DNA of 64,000 bases from Comamonadaceae bacterium (GCA_947478725.1 CANJWZ010000010.1:40725-104724); one strand, 5' to 3'; shown: positions 52,278 through 61,186, numbered from the stretch's first letter. Made by a program: numbers and translations. Notes: generated by a model from the letters alone, not told the origin.

Positions 52278-53497
52278 TGACAAAGCTAAATGACCGCACA
52301 TCTGACCGCATGACACCGCTCCAGGGCACGAAGGTAATCGATCTTGGCACCCGAGTGGCTGCGCCGCACTGTGCAACTCTGCTTGGGGAGTTTGGTGCGC
52401 AAGTTATCAAGGTTGAAGTTCCAGGTAAAGGCGACCCCTACCGATACATGGGGACCACTCTCGATGGCGACCATGCAAGTTTGAGTTTCCAGAACGACAA
52501 CCGGAATAAGCGAAGCCTCACGTTGGATCTCCGATCTGCCTCTGGTGTAATCATCTTCAAAGAGTTGATCAAAACAACAGACTTTGTCGTGGAAAACTTT
52601 CGGCCTGGAACGCTCGAAGAGTGGGGGCTGGGCTACGATGTCCTCAAGGCAATTAATCCGAGACTAATCCTAGTTCGCGTTTCTGCATACGGGCAGACGG
52701 GACCCTATCAAAAACGCCCAGGAGTCGCGCTCGTCGCGTACGGCTTTTCCGGCATCTCCTATCTTTGCGGCGATTCGAATGGCGCACCTGCGCATCCGGG
52801 AACACAGGCGCTTGGTGACTACATGGCAGGTCAGTCTGCTGCTCTTGGCGCATTGCTGGCTTATACAGCCCGGAGCAAGCATGGGGAGGGTCAAGTTGTC
52901 GATATCAGCCTGTACGAGAGTATCCTGAGGCTACTTGATGAACTGGTGCCTGCGTACGTGAGTACAGGTTTTGTGAGAGAACGTGAAGGCGCTAGCAGTC
53001 CGCATACTGTTCCTAGCAATCACTACCTGACCAAGGATGGCAAGTGGATAGTTGTGTCGACGGCTTCGCAAGACATCTTCTCGCGACTCAGTGTTGCCAT
53101 GAGTCGTCCGGAGTTGACTTCTCGGTTTCCAAGTGGCCGGGCTAGGTTAGCAAATCGCGAAGAACTTGATTCGATAGTGGCCGAATGGGTGGGAGGTCTC
53201 ACTCAGGATCAAGTCGTCGAGCTCAGCGAACTGCATGATTTTCCTGCCGGGCCCATTCTTAGCGTGCGCGATATCGTAGAAAACGAACACGTTCGATCAC
53301 GAGGTTCCTTGCAGTCAGTAGCGGTAGATGACGGCAGAGAGATCACTGTGGTTGGTCCAGTTCCACGCTTAAGTCTCAATCCTGGCGTAGTTTCAAGTCT
53401 CGGTCCGCGATTGGGCGAACACACCGATGAAATAATGAAGGGACTGGGTTATTCACTTGATCAGATTGCAGAGTTCCGATCTTTTGGGGTGATCTAG
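52277..53497 (+). CDS. CaiB/BaiF (class III) CoA transferase family protein
   Basis: A 406-residue family III CoA transferase. Motifs are LQGTKVIDLGTRVAAPHCATLLGEFGAQVIKVE, NRNKRSLTLDLRSASG, VVENFRPGTLEEWGLGYD, VRVSAYGQTGPYQKRPG, and the family Asp in VVDISLYESILR near residue 205. Unlike the protein at 50261, it lacks the GHD racemase motif, so transfer of CoA between acids is the likely reaction. GGAGG lies six bases before the ATG at 52277, fixing the start. It ends the rightward group. Confidence 0.88.
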   Translation: MTKLNDRTSDRMTPLQGTKVIDLGTRVAAPHCATLLGEFGAQVIKVEVPGKGDPYRYMGTTLDGDHASLSFQNDNRNKRSLTLDLRSASGVIIFKELIKTTDFVVENFRPGTLEEWGLGYDVLKAINPRLILVRVSAYGQTGPYQKRPGVALVAYGFSGISYLCGDSNGAPAHPGTQALGDYMAGQSAALGALLAYTARSKHGEGQVVDISLYESILRLLDELVPAYVSTGFVREREGASSPHTVPSNHYLTKDGKWIVVSTASQDIFSRLSVAMSRPELTSRFPSGRARLANREELDSIVAEWVGGLTQDQVVELSELHDFPAGPILSVRDIVENEHVRSRGSLQSVAVDDGREITVVGPVPRLSLNPGVVSSLGPRLGEHTDEIMKGLGYSLDQIAEFRSFGVI

Positions 53498-53732
53498 AGA
53501 GAGGCATATGGGCTGCATTTGCATCAAAGGCAATAGCCTGAAGAAGATCAAGGCCGACTAAGTTGGGATCTCCAGTTCTCATATGGAGAAAATTATTTAT
53601 CTATTGAATTGGGGCAACTCCACAACTTCAAACTTGAAGTTGATTTATGCCTACCAAAGCGGGTGACGTCCAATGATATGGCCGCGGACCGCTTACACAC
53701 CATGCAAACGGGTCTCAACTGGATGAGGGCAA

Positions 53733-54407
53733 TCACGCCGACTCCGGGTCACCGTCGGTAAGATAGTCCCACATCCTTTCCGCAACGCGGCCGGCCCATG
53801 TGCGCCGGCCGGCTGCCTCGGCCTCGGAGAGAAGCGGTGCGATCAGGCTCTCGCCCGCCGCCAGGACTGCTAGTTCGATAGTGCACATCTCTTCCAGGAA
53901 CACACCCAAGGTCACCGCTTGCTTGATATTTGCGCCGACGACAACCGCCCCGTTGGCGCGCAGAATCACCCCTGAGAAACTGCCCAACTTGTCAGCCACC
54001 GCGGACGCCACCTCATCGGATCGCATCAGCGTGGGGTCATCGAAGAAGGGGGGCTCCGGATAAAAGAACACACTGAAGCCGTGTCGCGCCTTGGGCGACC
54101 TGCCCAGCACGGACATGGCCTGGACGCGCGGTGGGATAATGCGACAGATGGCATTGACATCTGGTCGCCGCTGATAGATTTGCTGGTGCACGCGTACTTC
54201 GCCCAATACGCCGTCGGGCAAGGTCCCCGAAATCGGCACTACCGTGCCATCCTCGCCGGGACGGATAGTGCCCATGGGTTTGGCCGCGCAGACCAGCATT
54301 TCGCTTTGGTTCAGCCGACTCGAACAGTGACCATAAGGTCCCACCAACCCGGCGCGAGCCAAAGCTCGCGACGCTTGGCGCACCTGGATTTCCACTTCTT
54401 CGTTCAA
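53733..54407 (-). CDS. Class II aldolase/adducin-fold protein with altered metal site
   Basis: A 224-residue protein of the class II aldolase/adducin family (N-terminal ASRALARAGLVGPYGHCSSRL; TIRPGEDGTVVPI). The zinc-binding HxH normally found after the fourth strand reads ICRIIPPRVQAM, and the later GHG motif reads RANGAVVVG. Three His ligands of the fold are thus missing. It may bind metal through other residues, or act without metal. The gene is the last of a leftward group with a Bug receptor and an intact paralogue at 55419. Decarboxylases of dihydroxyphthalates belong to this family, so a decarboxylating role is one possibility. Confidence 0.8.
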   Translation of the reverse strand: MNEEVEIQVRQASRALARAGLVGPYGHCSSRLNQSEMLVCAAKPMGTIRPGEDGTVVPISGTLPDGVLGEVRVHQQIYQRRPDVNAICRIIPPRVQAMSVLGRSPKARHGFSVFFYPEPPFFDDPTLMRSDEVASAVADKLGSFSGVILRANGAVVVGANIKQAVTLGVFLEEMCTIELAVLAAGESLIAPLLSEAEAAGRRTWAGRVAERMWDYLTDGDPESA

Positions 54408-54417
54408 TCTGCGCTAC

Positions 54418-55410
54418 CTATTGCAGAGGTATGTTCTGGCTTTGGATGATCCGCTTCCAATGCACAATTTCCCTCGCAGCCAGCGACTTGAATTCATCGG
54501 GCGTACTGGCCTTGACTGTAGCGCCCATTGCTGCGAAGCGCTCCTTAATTTCCGGCAACTCGAGTACGTACTTAAGGTCTGCGTTGTACTGGCGAACGAG
54601 TTCGGGTGGCATTCCCTTGGGACCGATCAGACCCATCCACGACTCGTACTCCATGCCGGGTACGAACTTGGAAAGTGTGGGAATCCCGGGTAGATCCTCT
54701 AAGGGTGTCTTTCCCGTCACTGCCAGGGGCCTAAGAGTTCCCTGACGCACCTGTGGCACCAAGTAAGTGGCCGTGTCGATCATCAGGTCAACCTGGCCGC
54801 CGAGGACATCGGCCAAGGCCAGCGGGCTGCCCCTATAGGGAACGTGAACCATGTTCAGTCCCAGTTCGGCGTTGAGCCACTCGCCGACCAGATGGTGGCC
54901 CGTGCCAACTCCCACAGAGGAAAAACTGACCTTGTTGGGATTGGCCTTGGCAAACGCAATCAATTCCCCCATCGTCTTGAAGCGGGAGTTCGGTGCTGTA
55001 GCAATGACCATGCTGTACGCGGTCAGCATCGAAATCCAACTAAAGTCGTTTACAGCATCGAATGGCGAGAACTTCCGCATCGCTGCACCGGTCGAATGAT
55101 TGCTGGCCGTAATTAGCAGCATGGCGCCGTCGGGCGCCGCCTTGGCGACCGCGTCTGCCGCAATAACGCCGCCCGCCCCCGTCCTGTTTTCGACGATGAC
55201 GGGTTGCCCGAGACGTTCACCCAGTCGCTGGGAGATCAGCCGACCGATCAGATCGGTGCTGCCTCCCGCAGCGGATCCGCTGACCAGCTTTACTGTACGG
55301 CCCTGCGCGGCTGGGGCCGATTGCGAAAAAGCGGGAAGACACAGCATCGTGGCGATCACCAAAAGGCTGTTTCGCACTATTTTCGATAGGGGACGCTCAG
55401 TATTGGACAT
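54418..55410 (-). CDS. Bug-family (TTT) periplasmic receptor
   Basis: A 330-residue Bug receptor. An N-terminal region with a signal (VRNSLLVIATMLCLPAFSQS) is followed by KLVSGSAAGGSTDLIGRLI, PVIVENRTGAGGVIAADAV, VSFSSVGVGTGHHLVGEWL, HVPYRGSPLALADVLGGQVDLM and LPGIPTLSKFVPGMEYESWMGLIGP. The ATG at 55410 starts MSNTERPL; an upstream in-frame ATG at 55422 overlaps the preceding gene. It lies between two class II aldolase-family genes on the same strand (gaps of 8-10 bases), so all three are one operon. Confidence 0.92.
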   Translation of the reverse strand: MSNTERPLSKIVRNSLLVIATMLCLPAFSQSAPAAQGRTVKLVSGSAAGGSTDLIGRLISQRLGERLGQPVIVENRTGAGGVIAADAVAKAAPDGAMLLITASNHSTGAAMRKFSPFDAVNDFSWISMLTAYSMVIATAPNSRFKTMGELIAFAKANPNKVSFSSVGVGTGHHLVGEWLNAELGLNMVHVPYRGSPLALADVLGGQVDLMIDTATYLVPQVRQGTLRPLAVTGKTPLEDLPGIPTLSKFVPGMEYESWMGLIGPKGMPPELVRQYNADLKYVLELPEIKERFAAMGATVKASTPDEFKSLAAREIVHWKRIIQSQNIPLQ

Positions 55411-55418
55411 GTGACTCC

Positions 55419-56192
55419 TCAAGGGCGGCTGCCCTCGTTGAACAAGCCAGGATTCTGGAGATTGACTTGAGACACTTCGTAATCCCAGACACCCATATAT
55501 GATTTTGGCAATCGCTTGAAATCTCTCGCTCGCACCGCCTCCTCGTGATTCAGTAGCTTGAGTTTTCCGGCCGCCATCGCCTTGAGCTGGACGCCTGCTG
55601 AAATCTCAATTTCCTTTGTCCGCACTACTACCTCCGGGATCGAAGTACCGCAGATCATGATTCCGTGGTGCTGCATCATCACGCTGCCCTTGTTGCCCAG
55701 AGCATCGACGAAGTCTTTCGCAGCATCGGGATCACGATGGGCATTATCGAAGTCCTCCAGCAGCGCCATGTCATCGTACGCACGCGCCGCCGAACGTTCA
55801 AATGGTTGCAGCACCTCGCCGATCGCCCCGAGTGCCAGGCAGTTATCCGAATGATGGTGCGTGATACACAAGATATCGGGCCTGGCTGCGTATAAAAAGC
55901 CTTCGATCTTCAGCGAATCATTGACCTCGCCGTCTCCGGTGATCACGTTGCAATCAAAATCGCACTCGCGAAGTCCGTCTTCGGTGACCTTCTCAAAGCT
56001 ATCGCCCCATTGATAGCTCCAGAAGGTATTAGCACCCGGGAGTCGAGCCGTTAGGTGCCCCAGTAGGCCAACGCCAATTCCGTACCGCGCAAGGATGCGG
56101 TAACCGTAGACCAGATTGCGCTTGAGTTCCCTCAGGGCAGCATCACTATCATCATTAGCTGCTCTGAAGGAAGCCACATGAACACTTGCCAT
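55419..56192 (-). CDS. Class II aldolase/adducin family protein, metal site intact
   Basis: A 257-residue class II aldolase-fold protein. The metal-binding His residues are present in ITHHHSDNCLALGA near residue 113 and in MMQHHGIMICG near residue 174, with LLGHLTARLPG near the N-terminus. Members act as aldolases, epimerases or decarboxylases on hydroxy acids or phosphorylated sugars. It is the first gene of a leftward operon with a Bug receptor, so the substrate is probably an imported acid. ATG at 56192 follows an in-frame GTG; GGAG lies just upstream. Confidence 0.87.
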   Translation of the reverse strand: MASVHVASFRAANDDSDAALRELKRNLVYGYRILARYGIGVGLLGHLTARLPGANTFWSYQWGDSFEKVTEDGLRECDFDCNVITGDGEVNDSLKIEGFLYAARPDILCITHHHSDNCLALGAIGEVLQPFERSAARAYDDMALLEDFDNAHRDPDAAKDFVDALGNKGSVMMQHHGIMICGTSIPEVVVRTKEIEISAGVQLKAMAAGKLKLLNHEEAVRARDFKRLPKSYMGVWDYEVSQVNLQNPGLFNEGSRP

Positions 56193-56437
56193 CACGGGTC
56201 TCCTTTAAGAAATCATAAAATTACTTTAAGGCAAGTCCCTCAGCATGTCAATGTCGTATGTACCGGTAATGAGAGCAAGGCACGGAACTGGCAGGCTGCT
56301 GAAATACTGACCATCAAATTGCTCTTGTCCACCGGCACAAGCGGATCGCGCCCTCTAAATTTCACGATTTGAAAGTCGGTTGGTTTTTGGGCTGATTTCG
56401 AGCGGTTTTGAGGGCCTATCCTGCTCTTTCCCGACCG

Positions 56438-56613
56438 TCATGGCCCCCGCAGACGGATTTGCCGCAAGATGCGCATGCGGGTGAAGTTGTAGGCGGTCAT
56501 GGTGAGTACGAACAACTGGTCGACTTTCTTCAAGCCACGCACCATGACCTGGCGAATCGGCGCGATCAACTTGGCCCAGCCAAAGCCCTGCTCGATGAGC
56601 TTGCGCTTTTGCT
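56438..56613 (-). mobile_element. IS5-family transposase C-terminal fragment
   Basis: A leftward frame reads KRKLIEQGFGWAKLIAPIRQ, VMVRGLKKVDQLFVLTMTAY and NFTRMRILRQIRLRGP before a stop at 56438. This is the end of an IS5-family transposase, including the catalytic Glu region (LIEQGFGW). The frame is cut by a TAG at its upstream edge. The surrounding 56193-56702 gap holds no other gene; 56345-56437 may be the element's end sequence. Confidence 0.8.
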
Positions 56614-56702
56614 AGACTCCAATCAAAATGTGAATCGGAGATTTTGAACGCACGCGATCAGAGCACGCAAGATATATAAAGATAAAGACGGAACTTCTAT
56701 CT

Positions 56703-57623
56703 ATGGCTGATTTCAGATTACTTAATTACTCGTTACTGCAAATTCCGAATGAAGTGAGGCCGGGTATTCTTGTCGGCGACCGCAACATCGTTGATCTGCG
56801 ACAGGCACTTCCGCAGGTAGCATGGTGTAGTTCCACCCTCTCCGTACTCGGCGCTTGGGAAGAGGCGCTTCCCGCTCTACACGCATTGGCGGAGTCGCCA
56901 CCCGGCCCTGCCATCGATCTTGATCAGGTCAAGCTGCGTGCCCCGCTTCTCTATCCACCCGCGATCTATTGCACCGGTGCCAATTACATGGCCCATGCGA
57001 AGGAGATGTCGACAGAAAACAAGGGAGTGGACAAGAGTACGACTCAGCCCTACCTGTTTCTTAAGTCCGGCCCGCACTGCGTCGTGGCTACCGGGGACGA
57101 AATCAGATTGCCCAGGATCTCCGAACAGGTGGATTGGGAGGGAGAATTCGCAGTTGTGATCGGCAAACCGGCACGCAACGTAAAAGTCGAAAATGCTATG
57201 CAGTACGTCGCGGGCTACACAATCATGAACGATTTGTCGGCACGAAACCTCAGCCACCGACCTGATTGGCCGCGCTGGGTCACGGATTGGTTCGGGCACA
57301 AGAACTTCGATGGTTCGGCGCCGATGGGTCCCTGGATTACGCCGGCCGATCAGATTTCCGATCATACCCAGTGCCACCTTCGCCTGTGGGTAAATGAGGA
57401 GAAGAAGCAGGACACATTAGTCGAAAACCTGATCTTTAACGTACCAGAAATTATCGAATACCTGAGCCGGCGCCTGACTTTGCAGCCCGGTGACGTTATC
57501 GCGACCGGCACACCCGCTGGAGTCGGCCGCCCGAAAGGCACCTTCCTCCAACCGGGCGACAAAGTACGAATCGAGATATCGGGTTTGGGTGTACTCGAAA
57601 ATCCGGTGGTGCAAGGCGAGTGA
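56703..57623 (+). CDS. Fumarylacetoacetate hydrolase-family protein
   Basis: A 306-residue FAH-family enzyme, complete with the metal-binding catalytic region. YCTGANYMAHAKEM contains the family His, DWEGEFAVVIGKPARNV carries the two metal-binding Glu, and TIMNDLSARNLSHRPDWPRW the metal-binding Asp. GDVIATGTPAGVG closes the fold. The family hydrolyses acylpyruvates or decarboxylates oxo-diacids from meta-cleavage and gentisate pathways. It leads a rightward group with the VOC, SDR and YciI genes. It may cleave the ring-fission product of the same pathway. Confidence 0.9.
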   Translation: MADFRLLNYSLLQIPNEVRPGILVGDRNIVDLRQALPQVAWCSSTLSVLGAWEEALPALHALAESPPGPAIDLDQVKLRAPLLYPPAIYCTGANYMAHAKEMSTENKGVDKSTTQPYLFLKSGPHCVVATGDEIRLPRISEQVDWEGEFAVVIGKPARNVKVENAMQYVAGYTIMNDLSARNLSHRPDWPRWVTDWFGHKNFDGSAPMGPWITPADQISDHTQCHLRLWVNEEKKQDTLVENLIFNVPEIIEYLSRRLTLQPGDVIATGTPAGVGRPKGTFLQPGDKVRIEISGLGVLENPVVQGE

Positions 57624-57688
57624 TTCGGTCGACCGCATTTCCCCGGTTCCAAATTTCGGGTAGTTGCCCCAACCACTAGGAGGCTTTG

Positions 57689-58918
57689 ATGTCCGGCGCA
57701 AAAAACGAATCGTGCTACGACGTCGGCGGCGTCTTGCTACAAAGACCTTTTAAGATTCGGCGCCTGGGCCACTTCGGCCTGAACGTCGACGACACGACAG
57801 CAACCACTCGTTTTTACTGTGAGCTTCTCGGGTTCCGAATTTCCGATCCGATGGACATCGCGGAGCACAGTCCCAACCGGGACCATCTCAAGAGCGTCGG
57901 TGATACCCATCTTTACTTCACCCGGCACGGTACCGATCATCATTCATTCGTATTTTGTGATCGAAAGGTGTTCGAGGCTATGGGGCGCGGCTCAATGTCG
58001 CCACAGGATGTCACCGTCAACCAGCTGACGTGGCAGGTCGGAAGCCTGAAGGAGATTTCGTCGGCCATTGACTACTTCAACGAGCGGAAGGTTCCGATCA
58101 GTCGTGCAGGGCGCGATATGCCCGGGTCCAACTGGCACGTCTACCCGTTCGATCCGGAAGGCCATCGGAATGAGCTCTACTACGGGATCGAGCAGATTGG
58201 CTGGCTCGGCACCGCAAAACCCAAGGTCGCGTACGAGAGGCGTTTTTCGGAGCGTCCCTCGCTTCCGCAAATGCCCGAGTACCAGGAAATCGAGCATTTG
58301 CGGGAACAAGGCGTCGACCTCAGTTCGGGCTTTCGTCATCCGGAGACAGAGCCAGCGCGGTATGAAGTCGATGGGATCATGCTGCCACGCCCGTTCAAGG
58401 TTGTTCGTGTCGGGCCGATCGGCCTGTTCTGCAGGAATCTCGAGTCGATGGAGCGCTTCTACATCGACACGATGGGATTCGAGCTCACCGAGGAAGTGGT
58501 TTGGAAGGGACATCGGTGCGTTTTCCTGCGCACGGGCACCGAGCATCACTCGTTGGCGCTTTACCCGATCGCGCTTCGCGAGCAGCTCGGCTTCAGTCGG
58601 TCTACCACGCTGATGAGGTTCGGCGTGCAGTTGGGAACTTACCGACAACTGAGAAGCGCGCTGCGCTACCTCAAAGACCGAGGCTGCCGCATTCTCGATG
58701 TACCGCGCGAACTGACGCCCGGGGTCGAATATTGTGCGTATGTGCTCGATCCGTCGGGCCACGCGGTCCAGCTTTATTTCGCCATGCAGCAGGTCGGAAC
58801 ACCCGCGGCGCTCAGCGCGAATGCACCGGTTCCAACGAACTGGGAAAGCTGGCCTGAAACGGTGCACGCCGGGTCGGGCAGCTTTCTAGGCGAACCTTTT
58901 TTGGGGCCTTTGGGATAA
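57689..58918 (+). CDS. Tandem VOC (glyoxalase/extradiol-fold) protein
   Basis: A 409-residue protein with two VOC domains (about residues 18-170 and 225-375), laid out like type I extradiol dioxygenases but longer. Domain 1 begins GHFGLNVDD (H28), has GTDHHSFVF and ends RNELYYGIEQIG (E162). The second module starts VNQLTWQV, with Gln at the usual metal His. Domain 2 has IGLFCRN for the first His, MRFGVQL for the second and HAVQLYF for the Glu. No complete 2-His-1-carboxylate site is visible, so ordinary ring cleavage is doubtful. AGGAGG precedes the ATG. It lies 65 bases after the FAH gene. Confidence 0.82.
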   Translation: MSGAKNESCYDVGGVLLQRPFKIRRLGHFGLNVDDTTATTRFYCELLGFRISDPMDIAEHSPNRDHLKSVGDTHLYFTRHGTDHHSFVFCDRKVFEAMGRGSMSPQDVTVNQLTWQVGSLKEISSAIDYFNERKVPISRAGRDMPGSNWHVYPFDPEGHRNELYYGIEQIGWLGTAKPKVAYERRFSERPSLPQMPEYQEIEHLREQGVDLSSGFRHPETEPARYEVDGIMLPRPFKVVRVGPIGLFCRNLESMERFYIDTMGFELTEEVVWKGHRCVFLRTGTEHHSLALYPIALREQLGFSRSTTLMRFGVQLGTYRQLRSALRYLKDRGCRILDVPRELTPGVEYCAYVLDPSGHAVQLYFAMQQVGTPAALSANAPVPTNWESWPETVHAGSGSFLGEPFLGPLG

Positions 58919-58922
58919 TTCT

Positions 58923-59750
58923 ATGGAAATGAGTACAGAGCCGGTGCTGCGTGGCACTGTCGTCCTTATCACTGGCGGCTCCCGTGGCTTGGGTCGAGCC
59001 ATGGCACTGGGACTTGCGCTGCAAGGCGCTCGCCTCGCACTGGTCGCACGGCCCAGCAGTGAGATCCCCATGAAGGAGACGCTCGATACCATCGCAACCG
59101 CGTCGCCCAAATGCGAGTGCCTGGCCTTGTACGGCGATGTGACCAGTGAAGAGGATTGCTCACGCTTCGTCCGCCAAACTGAGGCTCATTTCGGCAAGGT
59201 CGACGTCCTCATCAACAATGCTGGCCTGGGCATGCCGGAAGTCGGCCCGATGGTGGCTGGGGGCCGTCGCTTCGACCAGATCGATCCGAAGATGTGGCGC
59301 AGAATGATGGACGTGAACGTCAACGGAACTTGGCTCATGACCCGGGCGGTCTTGCCGGCGTTCTTGCGGAGCGGCTGGGGTCGTATTGTCAACCTCTCAA
59401 CCAGCTATTCCACGATGGGTAGAGCGGGTTTCGCCCCGTATGGACCCTCCAAAGCGGCTGTAGAGATGATGACCGTTATCTGTGCCAGGGAGCTGGTTGG
59501 AACCGGCGTCACCGCCAACCTGCTGCTCCCCGGCGGCCCAGCCGATACGGCCATGGTCGCGACGCAAGATCGACCCGACCGCGAAAATCTCATTCGGCCC
59601 GAAACGATGGCCCCGCCGGCAGTTTGGCTCTGTTCGAAGGCTTCGGATGGCTTCACGGGAATGCGCGTGATCGCGAAAGCCTGGGATTCAAACCTGCCGT
59701 CAGCCGAGGCGGCCCAGGCTGCGTCGGGTCCCGCTCAGTTGGAAGACTAA
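58923..59750 (+). CDS. SDR-family NAD(P)-dependent dehydrogenase
   Basis: A 275-residue classical SDR: TGGSRGLG near residue 18, INNAGLG, a Ser in NLSTSYSTMG, the catalytic YGPSK, and VTANLLLPGGPADTAM. It ends without the usual VDGG, reading GMRVIAKAWDSNLPSAEAAQAAS. This tail recalls SDRs that act on larger substrates. It starts four bases after the VOC gene, so the two are coupled. The substrate is probably an intermediate of the FAH/VOC pathway. Confidence 0.87.
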   Translation: MEMSTEPVLRGTVVLITGGSRGLGRAMALGLALQGARLALVARPSSEIPMKETLDTIATASPKCECLALYGDVTSEEDCSRFVRQTEAHFGKVDVLINNAGLGMPEVGPMVAGGRRFDQIDPKMWRRMMDVNVNGTWLMTRAVLPAFLRSGWGRIVNLSTSYSTMGRAGFAPYGPSKAAVEMMTVICARELVGTGVTANLLLPGGPADTAMVATQDRPDRENLIRPETMAPPAVWLCSKASDGFTGMRVIAKAWDSNLPSAEAAQAASGPAQLED

Positions 59751-59895
59751 CGTCGCCGCCTGCGCAATTAGCCGTCCGTTGTCGCCCGCTTGGTTTGTAC
59801 AACAGTCGATGAAATTATGGTCGGTGGCACCAAGATGGCGAGATTTTTGAGGACTCTGCGAAACTCATGGTCGAGGGAATGAAGGAGATCAGGAT

Positions 59896-60231
59896 ATGTG
59901 GTACATCTGCCTTAGAAAGAGAAGGAGTGTTCAGCCGGAAGGCCCGCGTGAAGTGAACCTCGACGTCCATCTCGCGTGGATGCGGGCTCAGCATCAAGCT
60001 GGAATTATTCTCTTTTCTGGTCCATCTGCAAGGCGGGGGCTTGGCATTTACGTCATCCGAGCCGATTCTGAAGAGGAGGCTGCCCATATTGCGTCGGCCG
60101 ATCCATTCACCGCGGATGGACAGTGTGAGTTTGAACTTTTGGAATGGGACGTGAGGCAGGCCCTCGGGGTCGGGCCGTTCACCTCTGCCGACATCGAAAA
60201 TCAGACCTTACGTTCGATACCCCGCGTATAG
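59896..60231 (+). CDS. YciI-like (ferredoxin-fold) protein
   Basis: A 111-residue protein of the YciI fold, a small alpha-beta dimer. The N-terminal His region (VHLAWMRAQHQAGIILFSGPS) and the Asp region (HIASADPFTADGQCEFELLEW) match the family's proposed catalytic His and Asp. Related proteins include chlorohydroquinol-type dehydrochlorinases and muconolactone-isomerase-like enzymes, so isomerisation or elimination in aromatic degradation is possible. It follows the SDR gene after 145 bases on the same strand. Confidence 0.8.
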   Translation: MWYICLRKRRSVQPEGPREVNLDVHLAWMRAQHQAGIILFSGPSARRGLGIYVIRADSEEEAAHIASADPFTADGQCEFELLEWDVRQALGVGPFTSADIENQTLRSIPRV

Positions 60232-60382
60232 GTTGCGATGATGAAGCTGGTTGTAAACAGCCAAAACAGAAATTGTGGCTATTGCTTTAATTTCGCGCTT
60301 CATTGCGGGTTCCGAATGAGTCTTGTTTCTCGAATCTAACGCCCTAGCCTCATACGCGCGCGCGACTATTGCGCATCCACCC

Positions 60383-60772
60383 AAGCTTTACAGTTTGCAT
60401 GCGCCCGAGGTGGAATGCGTTGCCAAAGGCAAGGCGCACAAACAGTACGAGTTTGACGTCAAGGTCGGCGTCGCCTCCACCAGCAAAGAAAGCTTTGTGC
60501 TGGCAGCCAAGTCATTGCCTGGCAATCCATACGACGGACACACCCTACAGGCCTGCATCGAACAGGCCAGACGGGTCACTGGCGTTGCGCCGAATGAAGC
60601 TTATGCAGACCGGGGGTACAAGCGACATGGCTGTCATACCGATTTCTTCAAGGTGTGGATATCAGGAAGCAAACCCGGTGTGACGCAGGCCATAGAGCGC
60701 AAGCTCAAGCGGCGCAACGCTGTTGCTGCCTCCCACATGTTTGAACCGATAGCAGCGCCCGAAATTCAATAA
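60383..60772 (+). mobile_element. IS5-family transposase fragment (central part)
   Basis: The frame reads KLYSLHAPEVECVAKGKAHK, then SFVLAAKSLPGNPYDGHTLQ, then YADRGYKRHGCHTDFFKVWI and SKPGVTQAIERKLKRRNAV, the middle of an IS5-family DDE transposase with its second Asp (YADRGY). The beginning is missing and the end diverges into unrelated residues before a stop at 60772. It is not the same element type as the fragment at 56438, as far as the parts can be compared. Confidence 0.8.
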
Positions 60773-60943
60773 CGCTCATCAACGGGGCATTAGCAAATGT
60801 CGGAAACGGGGTTTCTCAGGGACGACCAGACAGTGAACGCTGAGAGGCAGCATTGTTGCGAATGCCGATCCTCAAAAACACAGTCCGCCTTCCAAACCCT
60901 AATCCATCGTGGCGCAGTCTGAAAGCAATGTACTACTAAAAAT

Positions 60944-61186
60944 GGCATTCCCATGACTGTGGCCAACTGGTTTGGCCTGGGCACACCAAAGGGCACGCCG
61001 CCCGAGATAGTGGCCTTTCTGCACAAGAACGTGGTTGATGCCCTGAAATCGCCTGAATTGGCAGCACGCATGAAAGCCATGGGTGCGGAAGTAGTGGGCA
61101 ACTCCCCGATCGAGTTTGGCAACATCATGCGCGCAGACTTGCGGCAGTGGACCAAAGTGATCAGGGACGCCGATATCAAGAGCTGA
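60944..61186 (+). pseudogene. C-terminal stump of a Bug-family receptor gene
   Basis: A frame reading GIPMTVANWFGLGTPKGTPP, EIVAFLHKNVVDALKSPELA and MKAMGAEVVGNSPIEFGNIM up to a proper stop: the last 75 or so residues of a Bug receptor. The rest of the gene is absent. It lies between an IS5 fragment and the IS3 element at 61197, which starts 10 bases after its stop, so transposition probably destroyed the gene. Confidence 0.8.

Noticed and set aside
56438..60772. Composite transposon bounded by two IS5 copies around the FAH-VOC-SDR-YciI genes
   Set aside because: Both flanks are IS5-family relics in opposite orientation, but they preserve different parts of the protein and seem to be different element types. 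No shared ends are visible.
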